From positions 186,001-250,000 of the forward strand of contig JAFUTH010000005.1 of NCBI GenBank assembly GCA_017484285.1: a stretch of DNA of 64,000 nt, in the 5' to 3' direction. Shown piece by piece: positions 14,856 through 23,006 of this stretch. A program made the position numbers and the translations under genes. The stretch is from Treponema sp. (lineage in GTDB: Bacteria > Spirochaetota > Spirochaetia > Treponematales > Treponemataceae). Under the pieces are notes generated by a model that was given only the letters and a program-made list of their open reading frames with translations, searched no databases and was not told where the DNA came from. Positions within the stretch are counted from its first letter, which is position 1; each line of letters begins with the position of its first letter.

Positions 14856-15860
14856 ATGAAAAAATATACGGTTACGGTCGCGCTTGCGCTTTTGCTCGCA
14901 GTCCTGAGCGTCGCCTCTCTTTTTATCGGCGTGATTGACGTGAGCCTTGCCGGGCTTTTGCACGCGGACGCGCTCCAGTGGCAGATTTTCCTTGCCTCGC
15001 GCCTTCCGCGCCTGCTTGCGATTTTGTGCACGGGCGTGGGAATGAGCATTGCGGGGCTTATCATGCAGCAGCTCTGCATGAACAAGTTCATCTCGCCCAC
15101 CACGGGCGCGACAATCTCGTCAGCCCAGCTTGGCATCCTCTTCGCGCTTCTTTTTATGCCGCATTCCACGCTCTGGGGGCGGGCATTCTTTGCGTTCGCG
15201 GCGGCACTCGTGGGCACGTGGGTGTTCGTGCTTTTTATCCAACGGATTCAGTTCAAAGACGTGATTATGGTTCCGCTCGTGGGCATTATGTTCTCAGACA
15301 TTATCCGCGGCGTGACGAGTTTTCTTGCCTACAAATTCGACATGACGCAATCGCTTTCAAGCTGGCTTGTGGGGCATTTTTCGCTCGTAATCCGCGGAAA
15401 GTACGAAATCGTATATCTCGTCGTTCCGCTCGTGATTTTGGCGTATCTTTTTGCAAATCATTTCAATATCGTCGGCATGGGGCGCGATTTTTCGCAGAAC
15501 CTCGGTGTACCCTACAATGTGGTGCTCTTCTTCGGGCTTTCGATTGCGGCGGCGATTACGGCAAGCGTAGTCGTGGTGGTCGGCTCAATCTCGTACATCG
15601 GGCTTATCGTGCCGAATGTGGTCGCGCTTTACAAAGGCGACCGGATTCGCGGCACGATTTTTGACACATCGCTTTTCGGTGCGCTCTTCGTGCTCGTCTG
15701 CGACATCTTGGGTAGAATCATCATCTTTCCGTATGAGCTTCCTATTGAGCTGATTATCGGCATTATCGGTTCGGTGCTGTTCATTTTGCTTTTGTTCTAC
15801 CGGCTCAAGCACGGACGCCGGGCAATCCGCCTTGAAAAAAAACGGAGCGACTCTCTATGA
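14856..15860 (+). CDS. Iron-chelate ABC transporter permease, FecCD family (first)
   Basis: 334 residues with about nine membrane spans. Typical FecCD features are the N-terminal SRLPRLLAILCTGVGMSIAG, the ISPTTGATISSAQLG region and the C-terminal ISYIGLIVPNVVALYKGD, the cytoplasmic coupling helix that contacts the ATPase. Sequence style is closest to CeuB/YclN permeases of catecholate or petrobactin-type siderophores, but this assignment is by eye. It overlaps the next permease by 4 bp (ATGA), and the pair would form a heterodimer in the inner membrane. Confidence 0.88.
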   Translation: MKKYTVTVALALLLAVLSVASLFIGVIDVSLAGLLHADALQWQIFLASRLPRLLAILCTGVGMSIAGLIMQQLCMNKFISPTTGATISSAQLGILFALLFMPHSTLWGRAFFAFAAALVGTWVFVLFIQRIQFKDVIMVPLVGIMFSDIIRGVTSFLAYKFDMTQSLSSWLVGHFSLVIRGKYEIVYLVVPLVILAYLFANHFNIVGMGRDFSQNLGVPYNVVLFFGLSIAAAITASVVVVVGSISYIGLIVPNVVALYKGDRIRGTIFDTSLFGALFVLVCDILGRIIIFPYELPIELIIGIIGSVLFILLLFYRLKHGRRAIRLEKKRSDSL

Positions 15861-16834
15861 CACAAAAAAATCTTTCATCTGGCTCAAAAATCCTCATCAT
15901 GGTCGCGCTTGCGCTTTTAGCTGCGGCTTGCTACACGCTCGTGGGGCTTCGTTTTTCAAACGCGCGGCTTTTGCACTATCAGCTTGCAAAGCGCCTTCCG
16001 AAGCTGATTGTCATCGCGCTCACGGCGTTTTCAATCGGAAGCGCGTCGATTGTGTTCCAGTCGGTCATCAACAACACGATTGTAACTCCCTGCCTGCTCG
16101 GCATGGACGCGCTCTACACGCTCGTGCACACGCTCGTCTATTTTTTTGCAGGTGCGGCAAGCATCTTGGTGACGAACAAGCAGATTTCTTTTGCCGTTGA
16201 CCTTGTGATTATGGCGGTCGTTTCCCTTTTGATTTACAGCTACATTTTCAAAAAGACGGGAAGCAACGTGCTGTATGTGATTTTGATTGGCACGGTGCTG
16301 ACATCTTTCTTCGGAAGCGTGCAGTCCACAGTTACGCGCATTATGGACCCGAACGCCTACGAAACATTGCTTACCACGCTTGTCGCAAGTTTTGACAACG
16401 CGAACACGAGCCTGATTCTGTTCAGCGTAATCGTTCTGATTGCAATCGCGCTCGTTTTCAGAAAAGATTTGCGCCTGCTCGATGTGCTTACGCTCGGAAA
16501 GGACAAGGCGATAAACCTCGGCGTAGATTACGACAAAAGCATCCGCCATCTTCTGCTTGCCGTTACGCTCTACATGACGGTGGCGACCGCGCTTGTCGGC
16601 CCGCTCGCGTTCTTGGGGCTGATTATCGCAAACCTGTCGCGCCAGCTCATGCAGACCTACCGCCATTCGCTTCTGATTACCGCGTCGGTGCTGTTCGGCA
16701 TGATTGTGCTTTTAGGCGGCCAATTCCTTGTAGAGCGCGTCTTTTCATACAACGTGCCGGTGAGCGTGTTCATCACGACCGGCGGCGGCATCTACTTTTT
16801 GTACCTGCTGATTGCAAAGAAAAAGCCGTACTAG
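15857..16834 (+). CDS. Iron-chelate ABC transporter permease, FecCD family (second)
   Basis: 325 residues, again with many spans and the FecCD signatures AKRLPKLIVIALTAFSIGSA and GPLAFLGLIIANLSRQLMQT (coupling helix). It resembles CeuC/YclO, the second permease of the same systems. Start codon overlaps the preceding stop; the ATPase start follows 19 bp after its stop. With the ATPase and binding protein it makes a complete importer that would carry the substrate delivered through the TonB-dependent receptor. Confidence 0.88.
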   Translation: MTQKNLSSGSKILIMVALALLAAACYTLVGLRFSNARLLHYQLAKRLPKLIVIALTAFSIGSASIVFQSVINNTIVTPCLLGMDALYTLVHTLVYFFAGAASILVTNKQISFAVDLVIMAVVSLLIYSYIFKKTGSNVLYVILIGTVLTSFFGSVQSTVTRIMDPNAYETLLTTLVASFDNANTSLILFSVIVLIAIALVFRKDLRLLDVLTLGKDKAINLGVDYDKSIRHLLLAVTLYMTVATALVGPLAFLGLIIANLSRQLMQTYRHSLLITASVLFGMIVLLGGQFLVERVFSYNVPVSVFITTGGGIYFLYLLIAKKKPY

Positions 16835-16853
16835 GCGATTTACGAGGAAACAA

Positions 16854-17606
16854 ATGAATGTTGAGAATCTTTCAAAAAAATATGATGACAAAATCGTGCT
16901 TGACGGAGTTACGCTTGAATTCCCGCAAAAAGCTGTCATCTCGCTTATCGGCCCAAACGGCGCGGGAAAGTCCACGCTCATGGGAATCATCTCGCGCCTC
17001 TTGGAACGGACGGGCGGCGCGGCGATTTTTGACGGAAAGGACGTGCGCGACTGGAAGAGCGGCGAGCTTGCAAAACGGCTTTCGATTCTTACCCAGAGCC
17101 ACAACGTGCAGATGAAGCTTACCGTGCGCGAGCTTGTTGCCTTCGGGCGTTTTCCCTACAGCGCAGGGCGTCTCACGGCGGACGACAAGGCGATAATCGA
17201 CCGCGCCATACGCTACATGGAGCTTACCGACTTGCAAGACCGCTTCATCGACGAGCTTTCCGGCGGACAGCGGCAGCGCGCCTACATCGCGATGGTGATT
17301 GCGCAGGACACGCAGTATGTGCTTTTGGACGAGCCGACGAACAATCTTGACATCTACCACGCCACGCAGATGATGCGCATGGTGCGCCGTCTGTGCGACG
17401 AGCTGGGGAAGACCGTGATTCTCGTGCTCCACGAAATCAACTACGCCTCGTTCTACAGCGACTTTGTGTGCGCCATGAAGGACGGCAGAATCGCTCGCTT
17501 CGGCACGGTCGATGAAGTCATCACAAAAGAAGTGCTTTCCTCTATTTATAACGTGGATTTTGAAATCATGCGCGTAGGCGGAAAGCCGATGACGATTTAT
17601 TACTAA
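16854..17606 (+). CDS. Iron-chelate ABC transporter ATP-binding protein
   Basis: The start at 16854 (ribosome site ACGAGGAAAC) gives MNVENLSKKYD, matching the family. Walker A GPNGAGKSTLMG, Q-loop ILTQSHN, signature ELSGGQRQRAYIAM, Walker B YVLLDEPTNNLD and the switch His (VLHEINY) are all present, so it should be active. 250 residues is normal for CeuD/YclP/FecE. It lies between the two permeases and the binding protein in the same operon. Confidence 0.92.
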   Translation: MNVENLSKKYDDKIVLDGVTLEFPQKAVISLIGPNGAGKSTLMGIISRLLERTGGAAIFDGKDVRDWKSGELAKRLSILTQSHNVQMKLTVRELVAFGRFPYSAGRLTADDKAIIDRAIRYMELTDLQDRFIDELSGGQRQRAYIAMVIAQDTQYVLLDEPTNNLDIYHATQMMRMVRRLCDELGKTVILVLHEINYASFYSDFVCAMKDGRIARFGTVDEVITKEVLSSIYNVDFEIMRVGGKPMTIYY

Positions 17607-17640
17607 CGGACACAGGGGCGAAAAGCCCGAAGGAGTTTTT

Positions 17641-18672
17641 ATGAAAAAAATTATATCTGTAGCAGCGGCGATTTTGCTCTCTGCTTCCGTCTTTGCAAAG
17701 GCAAAGACCGTCACCGTCGAAACGCTCAACAGCAAGAACGAAAAAACGACCGTCAGCGTGCCCTACAATCCCAAGCGGATTGCGATTCTCGACCTTGCCG
17801 CCCTCGACATTCTCGACAACCTCGGCTTAGGCTCGCGCATCGTCGGCTCTGCCACCACGAGCATCGACTACCTTTCGCAGTATTCGCCCGACAAGAACAA
17901 GCGTATCAAGAACATCGGCAACATCAAGACCCCCGACATGGAAGCCGTGTTTGAGTGCGAGCCGGACATAATTTTCATCGGCGGACGCCTTGCCACAAAA
18001 TACGACGAGCTGAGCCAGATTGCGCCAGTCGTCTACCTTGCCACCAACATGAACATCGGGCTTGTGGAGAGCGTGAAGAAAAACGCGAACACAATCGCAT
18101 CGATTTTCGGAAAAGAAAAGGAAGTCGCCGCAAAGTTCGCAGGATTTGAAAGCCGTATCAGTGCGCTCAAAGCACAGGCAGACGGAAAAACGGCGGTACT
18201 CGGCATGGTCACGAGCGGAAGCTGCAACCTGCTCGGGAACACGGGGCGGCTCAACCTGATTACAAACGAAATCGGCTTTACGAACATCGGGGCGAACCTT
18301 TCAAAAGGCACTGACCCGGCATCTCGCGGCGGGCGTGGCGGTAAGGGCGGCTCTGGCGGACAAGGCGGAAGACCGCAGGCAGTGCAGAGCCCGCAGGAAG
18401 CCGCTTCTCAGGCACACGGAGAGGAATCTTCGTTCGAGCTGATTGCAAAGCTCAATCCCGCCTACATCTTCGTGCTTGACCGCGACAGCGCAATCGGCAC
18501 AAACGGCGCAAAACTTGCCCGCGACATCATGGACAACGAGATTGTAAAAATGACCGACGCGGCAAAGAACGGGCACCTCGTCATTTTAAGCTACCCCGCA
18601 GTCTGGTACACCGCGGAAGGCGGCATTACCGCGCTTGACTACATGCTGCGCGACGTGGAAGCGCACATGTAA
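17641..18672 (+). CDS. Siderophore-binding protein, CeuE/YclQ-like, with a Gly/Arg-rich insertion
   Basis: A cleavable signal (LLSASVFAKA) precedes a periplasmic binding domain: RIAILDLAALDILDNLG, PDMEAVFECEPDIIFIGGR and LNPAYIFVLDRD are standard class-III binding-protein elements, closest to CeuE/YclQ. It lacks an obvious lipobox Cys. At residues about 222-262 (18304-18429) there is a low-complexity insertion, SRGGRGGKGGSGGQGGRP, followed by a Gln/Ala/Ser-rich stretch, exactly where relatives have a short loop between the two lobes. This may extend the hinge or be a recent expansion. Strong ribosome site (AAGGAG). Last gene of the operon. Confidence 0.85.
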   Translation: MKKIISVAAAILLSASVFAKAKTVTVETLNSKNEKTTVSVPYNPKRIAILDLAALDILDNLGLGSRIVGSATTSIDYLSQYSPDKNKRIKNIGNIKTPDMEAVFECEPDIIFIGGRLATKYDELSQIAPVVYLATNMNIGLVESVKKNANTIASIFGKEKEVAAKFAGFESRISALKAQADGKTAVLGMVTSGSCNLLGNTGRLNLITNEIGFTNIGANLSKGTDPASRGGRGGKGGSGGQGGRPQAVQSPQEAASQAHGEESSFELIAKLNPAYIFVLDRDSAIGTNGAKLARDIMDNEIVKMTDAAKNGHLVILSYPAVWYTAEGGITALDYMLRDVEAHM

Positions 18673-18820
18673 AAACGGAATTGCACGACCACTGTTTTCT
18701 CTCATGGTAGATTAAGCCATTAGTCAAAGAAAAAAATGTCAAAGAAAAAAAATTGACGGATTGCCATTCTCGCTCTATCATGGTAATAACAATTTTTTCA
18801 TACACGATTTGGAGGATATT

Positions 18821-19837
18821 ATGAAAAAAACTTTGGTCGCTGCAACATGTGCGATTCTTGCTGCTGGATTGGCACTCACTGGGTGCAACAAAGACAAAAA
18901 AGCTGATTCTGCACCAAAAGCAGAAGCTAAAAAAATGGTTCTTCGCTATGCAGAGAATCAGGCTCAGGATTACCCAACAACGCAGGCTGCGTACAAATTC
19001 GCAGAACTTGTTGAGCAAAAGACAGACGGACGCATCCACATCGATGTCTATCACGGCGGTCAGCTTGGTGACGAAAAGGCTGTCATCGAACAGCTTCAGT
19101 TCGGCGCAATCGACTTTACGCGCGTTTCAATCTCTCCGCTCTCAGAATTTGACAAATCTTTGAACGTTCTTCAGTTGCCGTACTTGTACAAAGATGCTGC
19201 TCAGATGTGGCGAGTTCTCGAAGGCGATATTGGCGAAAACTTCTTGAAAGGTGTCGAAAAGGCTGGTCTTATCGGTCTTTCTTGGTTTGATGCTGGTGCT
19301 CGCAACTTCTACAACAGCAAAAAGCCGGTTACAAAACTCGACGATTTGAAAGGCTTGAAGATTCGCGTTCAGGAATCTCAGCTTATGATGGGCATGGTTG
19401 CCGCTCTCGGTGCAAGCGCAACTCCAATGGCATACGGCGAAGTTTACTCTGGGCTCCAGACGGGCGTTATCGACGGCGCAGAGAACAACTGGCCTTCATA
19501 CGATTCAGTCTCTCACTACGAAGTCGCAAAATACTATGTTCTCGACGAGCACACACGCGTTCCAGAAATGCAGATGGTTTCAAAAATCACATGGGACAAA
19601 ATCTCTCCAGAAGATCAGAAAATCATCAAAGAGTGCGCGCTTGAATCAGCAAAACTCGAGCGTGAATTGTGGGCTGCAAAAGAAGGTGCTTCAGAAGCAA
19701 AAGTCAAGGCAGCAGGTTCTGTCATCACAGAGCTTGAACCAGGCGAAAAAGAGAAGTTCCAGGCAGCAATGGCTCCGCTCTATTCTCAGTTCGGTGCTGG
19801 CTACGAGGACATCATCAAAGCAATTCAGTCTAAATAA
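18821..19837 (+). CDS. dctP: TRAP transporter solute-binding protein DctP, lipoprotein form
   Basis: The ATG at 18821 is preceded by TTTGGAGG, preferred over an upstream frame start at 18761. Residues 1-22 are a lipoprotein signal (GLALTGC). The mature protein has the DctP signatures AYKFAELVEQKTDGRIHI, YHGGQLGDEKAVIEQL and GLKIRVQES, where the Arg that binds the substrate carboxylate sits, and YSGLQTGVIDGAENN. Substrate is a carboxylate, not further defined. DctQ and DctM follow after a 200-bp spacer containing a long hairpin, which may lower their expression relative to DctP. Confidence 0.9.
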   Translation: MKKTLVAATCAILAAGLALTGCNKDKKADSAPKAEAKKMVLRYAENQAQDYPTTQAAYKFAELVEQKTDGRIHIDVYHGGQLGDEKAVIEQLQFGAIDFTRVSISPLSEFDKSLNVLQLPYLYKDAAQMWRVLEGDIGENFLKGVEKAGLIGLSWFDAGARNFYNSKKPVTKLDDLKGLKIRVQESQLMMGMVAALGASATPMAYGEVYSGLQTGVIDGAENNWPSYDSVSHYEVAKYYVLDEHTRVPEMQMVSKITWDKISPEDQKIIKECALESAKLERELWAAKEGASEAKVKAAGSVITELEPGEKEKFQAAMAPLYSQFGAGYEDIIKAIQSK

Positions 19838-19851
19838 GATTTAAATCACTG

Positions 19852-19958
19852 GTGCAAAATGCCCCTGCGGGTTCCAGCGACGACAAAAAGCAAGGTATCT
19901 CCCTAAGAGGGTACCCCCTTGCTTTTTGTCTGCGTCCCACAGCGGCATTTTGAAGCAC
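19852..19958 (+). other. Long hairpin between dctP and dctQ
   Basis: A nested structure fills most of the gap: outer arms GTGCAAAATGCC and GGCATTTTGAAGCAC, and a perfect 14-bp inner stem (GACAAAAAGCAAGG with CCTTGCTTTTTGTC) closing on GGTA-tc-TCCCT / GAGGG-TACC. No T-tract follows the outer stem. A role in transcript stabilisation or partial termination that makes more binding protein than permease is plausible. A repeat element is the alternative. Confidence 0.65.
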
Positions 19959-20039
19959 TGTAAGAATCTTATTTATTCTTTCATAATTCACTGATATTTT
20001 AGTATACCAGTTGTATTTTTCCCCTCTACGGTACACACA

Positions 20040-20693
20040 ATGAATCTTATCGAAAAGATAAAAGGCTTTTTTGCGTCCGCGCCGGCTGAAATCTGCAAGC
20101 CGGAATTTAACGCGGTCGAAAAAGTCATTTCTGCAATTACCTTTGTTTTTGATTGCATTTACCGAATCCTGCTTGAATTTGCAAAGCTCGTTATTTTGGT
20201 AATCGTCATTATCGTCAGCTGCGAAGTGTTCGCCCGACTCGTGATTCATCGGTCAATCATGTGGTCGGAAGAAGTCGCGCTCCTTCTTATGGTGTGGACG
20301 GCGTTCATTGCGATGGCGATTGGCGTTGAAAAGGGCTTGCACATTTCAATCTCGCTCTTTTTCAACATGTTTCCAAAAGTCGTTCAAGTCGTTATCGCAA
20401 AAATCAACACGCTCGCAACGATTTTCTTCGGCTACATTCTCGTCGTGTACGGAATCAAACTTGCTTCCATGACGATGAACAGCACGCTCCCTGCAACACA
20501 ATGGCCTGCGGGCACGGCGTACTGCATGATGCCAGTCGGCGGAATTTTCATCATCTATTTTGCGCTCCTTGATTTGTTTGAGGCAAAAAAATACCGTCAT
20601 CTTGCGATTGAAGGCGAGGCTGGCTCAGACAAAACCGACCAGCAGATTGTTGAAGAAATGCGCGCAAGTAAAAAGGAGGAAGCCAATGTTTGA
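20040..20693 (+). CDS. dctQ: TRAP transporter small membrane subunit DctQ
   Basis: 217 residues with four spans (from about residue 40) and the DctQ motif region SIMWSEEVALLLMVWTAF and EKGLHISISLFF, which mark the small subunit of tripartite carboxylate transporters. The ATG at 20040 lacks a clear ribosome site, so the exact start is uncertain by a few codons. The last codons overlap dctM by 8 bp. The protein forms the membrane complex with DctM and receives substrate from DctP. Confidence 0.85.
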   Translation: MNLIEKIKGFFASAPAEICKPEFNAVEKVISAITFVFDCIYRILLEFAKLVILVIVIIVSCEVFARLVIHRSIMWSEEVALLLMVWTAFIAMAIGVEKGLHISISLFFNMFPKVVQVVIAKINTLATIFFGYILVVYGIKLASMTMNSTLPATQWPAGTAYCMMPVGGIFIIYFALLDLFEAKKYRHLAIEGEAGSDKTDQQIVEEMRASKKEEANV

Positions 20694-21990
20694 TCCAACT
20701 ATTGCAATCTGGCTTCTGCTGGGTTCTTTCGTTATTTTCATTTTGTGTAAGATGCCCGTCACGTTCGCGCTCGCGGTTTCATCGTGCATTACGCTCGTGT
20801 ATTGTCACATTCCGCTTATGGCGTTCATTCAGCAGATGGGAAAGAGCATCAATAGTTTCAGTTTGATGGCGATTCCGTTCTTCATTCTTTCGGGCGAGAT
20901 TATGGGCGCGGGCGGCATTTCAGACCGTCTTTTGCAGGCGGCGAATGCGGTCGTCGGTCGATTCCGCGGCGGTTTTTCGTATGTGAACGTTCTTGGCTCA
21001 ATGTTCTTCGGTCATCTTTCGGGCAGCGCGGTCGCTGATGTTTCTTCCCTCGGCTCAATCGAAATCCCGATGATGGTAAAGGCGGGCTTTGACAGAGAAT
21101 TTTCGGTCGCAGTTACGGTTGCAACGAGCTGTCAGGGCGTTTTGATTCCACCGAGCCACAACATGATTATCTATTCGGTTGCGGCGGGCGGCGTTTCAGT
21201 CGGTGCGCTCTTTATGGCGGGTCTTGTTCCGGGCGTAACGCTTGGCATCCTCTTCCTTATCGTGTGCGCGGTTATGAGCATTGTGCGCCACTACCCCAAA
21301 GGTGAGCCAATCGGATTCAAACAGGCGGTTAAAATCTGCTTTGATGCGATTCTCGCGCTCTTTACGGCGGTCATCATTTTGGTAGGCGTTACGGCGGGCT
21401 TCTTTACGGCAACGGAATCTGCGGCAATCGCGTGTATCTATTCGTTTATCATTTCGGTGTTTGTCTACAAAGAGCTCAAGATTTCCGAAATGCCACGGCT
21501 TTTGATGAACACGGTCAAAACGCTTGCGATGGTCTTCTCGCTCATTGCGGCGGCGGGTGGCTTTGGCTATTTGCTCGCGCTCCTCAAAGTGCCTACGATG
21601 ATTACGAACGGCTTGCTCGCTCTTTCAAGCAACAAGGTCGTGTTGCTTCTGTTGATTAACATCATGCTCTTGTTCTTGGGCTGTATTATGGACATGGCTC
21701 CGCTCATTTTGATTGTCACGCCGATTTTGGCTCCCGTCGTTCAGAATGTGTGCGGCATGAGCCTCGTGCAGTTCGGCGTTATGCTCATCTTTAACCTCGC
21801 AATCGGATTGTGCACTCCGCCAGTTGGTTCTGCGCTCTTCGTCGGTTGTGGTGTGGGTAAAATCAGCATCGAAAAGACGACAAAAGCGATGATTCCGTTC
21901 TACCTTACGATGATTGCGGGTCTTTTGCTCGTGACCTTCGTTCCGCAAGTGTCGCTCTTTTTGCCGAGACTTTTGGGATTTGCGGTGTAA
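20686..21990 (+). CDS. dctM: TRAP transporter large permease DctM
   Basis: The ATG at 20686 has AAGGAGG immediately upstream and starts inside the dctQ stop region. The 434-residue product is highly hydrophobic (about 12 spans) with DctM landmarks FFILSGEIMGAGGISDRLL, LSGSAVADVSSLGSIEIP and NLAIGLCTPPVGSALFVGC. It uses the Na+ gradient to import the carboxylate delivered by DctP. Complete and ordinary in length. No terminator is obvious before the convergent hydrolase gene at 22020. Confidence 0.92.
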   Translation: MFDPTIAIWLLLGSFVIFILCKMPVTFALAVSSCITLVYCHIPLMAFIQQMGKSINSFSLMAIPFFILSGEIMGAGGISDRLLQAANAVVGRFRGGFSYVNVLGSMFFGHLSGSAVADVSSLGSIEIPMMVKAGFDREFSVAVTVATSCQGVLIPPSHNMIIYSVAAGGVSVGALFMAGLVPGVTLGILFLIVCAVMSIVRHYPKGEPIGFKQAVKICFDAILALFTAVIILVGVTAGFFTATESAAIACIYSFIISVFVYKELKISEMPRLLMNTVKTLAMVFSLIAAAGGFGYLLALLKVPTMITNGLLALSSNKVVLLLLINIMLLFLGCIMDMAPLILIVTPILAPVVQNVCGMSLVQFGVMLIFNLAIGLCTPPVGSALFVGCGVGKISIEKTTKAMIPFYLTMIAGLLLVTFVPQVSLFLPRLLGFAV

Positions 21991-22019
21991 CTAAAAAATG
22001 TTCTGTAAGCGGGGCGTTT

Positions 22020-22985
22020 TTACCGTTCCAGCTTGCAGAAGTTGACCAAATGCTTGTGATAGCCTTCTTCATCGACGAAGTAGGCTATTGCATGCGGGCA
22101 ATGCTCCACTAAGAACAAATCTTTTTCGGTCGCACAATACTGAAAATTTGAAATCGTCATTTCAATCGGCACAAACGTGTCTTCCGTTCCGTGGATAAAC
22201 AGCACGGGAACTTTGTTGTAGCGCAATCCCTTGAACGTATCATATTCGTTAAAATCGAAATCAGCGAAAATGCGAGCCATACAGTTGCCCACGCCAAGCA
22301 CCAGTCGCGGAAGCGGCATATTTTTGTCTTTTTTGGCGACCTTCCACATGATTTCATACGGTGACGTGTAGCCGCAATCGGCAACGACTGCCTGTAAATT
22401 CGCCGGCAAATCAAAGCTCAGGCTCATGAGCACCGTGGTACAGCCCATCGAAATTCCCTCAAGATAGAGCGGGCTTGTGTCGCCATAGATTTCATTGATT
22501 TTGAGAATCCAATCGCGCACATCGTAGCGTTCTTTTATGCCAAACGTGATGTACGTGCCCTCGCTTTTGCCGTGCGCGCGCTGATAGGGAAGCACAACAT
22601 TGTAGCCCAGCTCATGGAAAAAGCGCGCAAGACCCGCATATTCGCGCAAAGGTGCAGACTGATGCCCGTGAATCAAAAGCCACGTGCCTTTTGCGTTCTT
22701 GGCGGGGAGATTGTACGCAACGAGTTTTAGCCCATCAAACGAGGTAACGCTGATTTCTTCGTACGCTTGCGCAAAGAACCACTCGGTGTCGGCTTTGTTT
22801 TTGTCTTCGTTCTCTTTGGTGAGAAAGTGATTCGCGTCTGCCGACACGGGCTTTCCGTTTCCGCGCATAAAATTCGGCTTAAAAAGCGCAAAATAAATCC
22901 CCAAAATGGCGGCAAGGCACAGCCCGAGAAAAATGCCAACGGGCAGCGCGATTTGCTTAATGAGCGTTTTTGTTTCGTTTTTCAT
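22020..22985 (-). CDS. Membrane-anchored alpha/beta hydrolase
   Basis: One N-terminal span (residues about 10-32) anchors a periplasm- or cytoplasm-facing alpha/beta hydrolase domain. Visible features are the oxyanion region LIHGHQSAP, the nucleophile elbow GISMGCT (Ser), an acid in GTEDTFVP and the His in CPHAIAY. It resembles the YqkD/FrsA-like group of uncharacterised serine hydrolases. 321 residues is a usual length. It lies 21 bp downstream of the metallo-beta-lactamase gene on the same strand and is likely co-transcribed. Substrate unknown. Confidence 0.82.
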   Translation of the reverse strand: MKNETKTLIKQIALPVGIFLGLCLAAILGIYFALFKPNFMRGNGKPVSADANHFLTKENEDKNKADTEWFFAQAYEEISVTSFDGLKLVAYNLPAKNAKGTWLLIHGHQSAPLREYAGLARFFHELGYNVVLPYQRAHGKSEGTYITFGIKERYDVRDWILKINEIYGDTSPLYLEGISMGCTTVLMSLSFDLPANLQAVVADCGYTSPYEIMWKVAKKDKNMPLPRLVLGVGNCMARIFADFDFNEYDTFKGLRYNKVPVLFIHGTEDTFVPIEMTISNFQYCATEKDLFLVEHCPHAIAYFVDEEGYHKHLVNFCKLER

Positions 22986-23006
22986 TTTTTACTTTTCCGT
23001 TTTAAT

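Noticed and set aside
15585-17735. Long antisense frames in the permease and ATPase genes
   Set aside because: High-GC codon bias creates open antisense frames; the sense proteins carry clear FecCD and ABC motifs.
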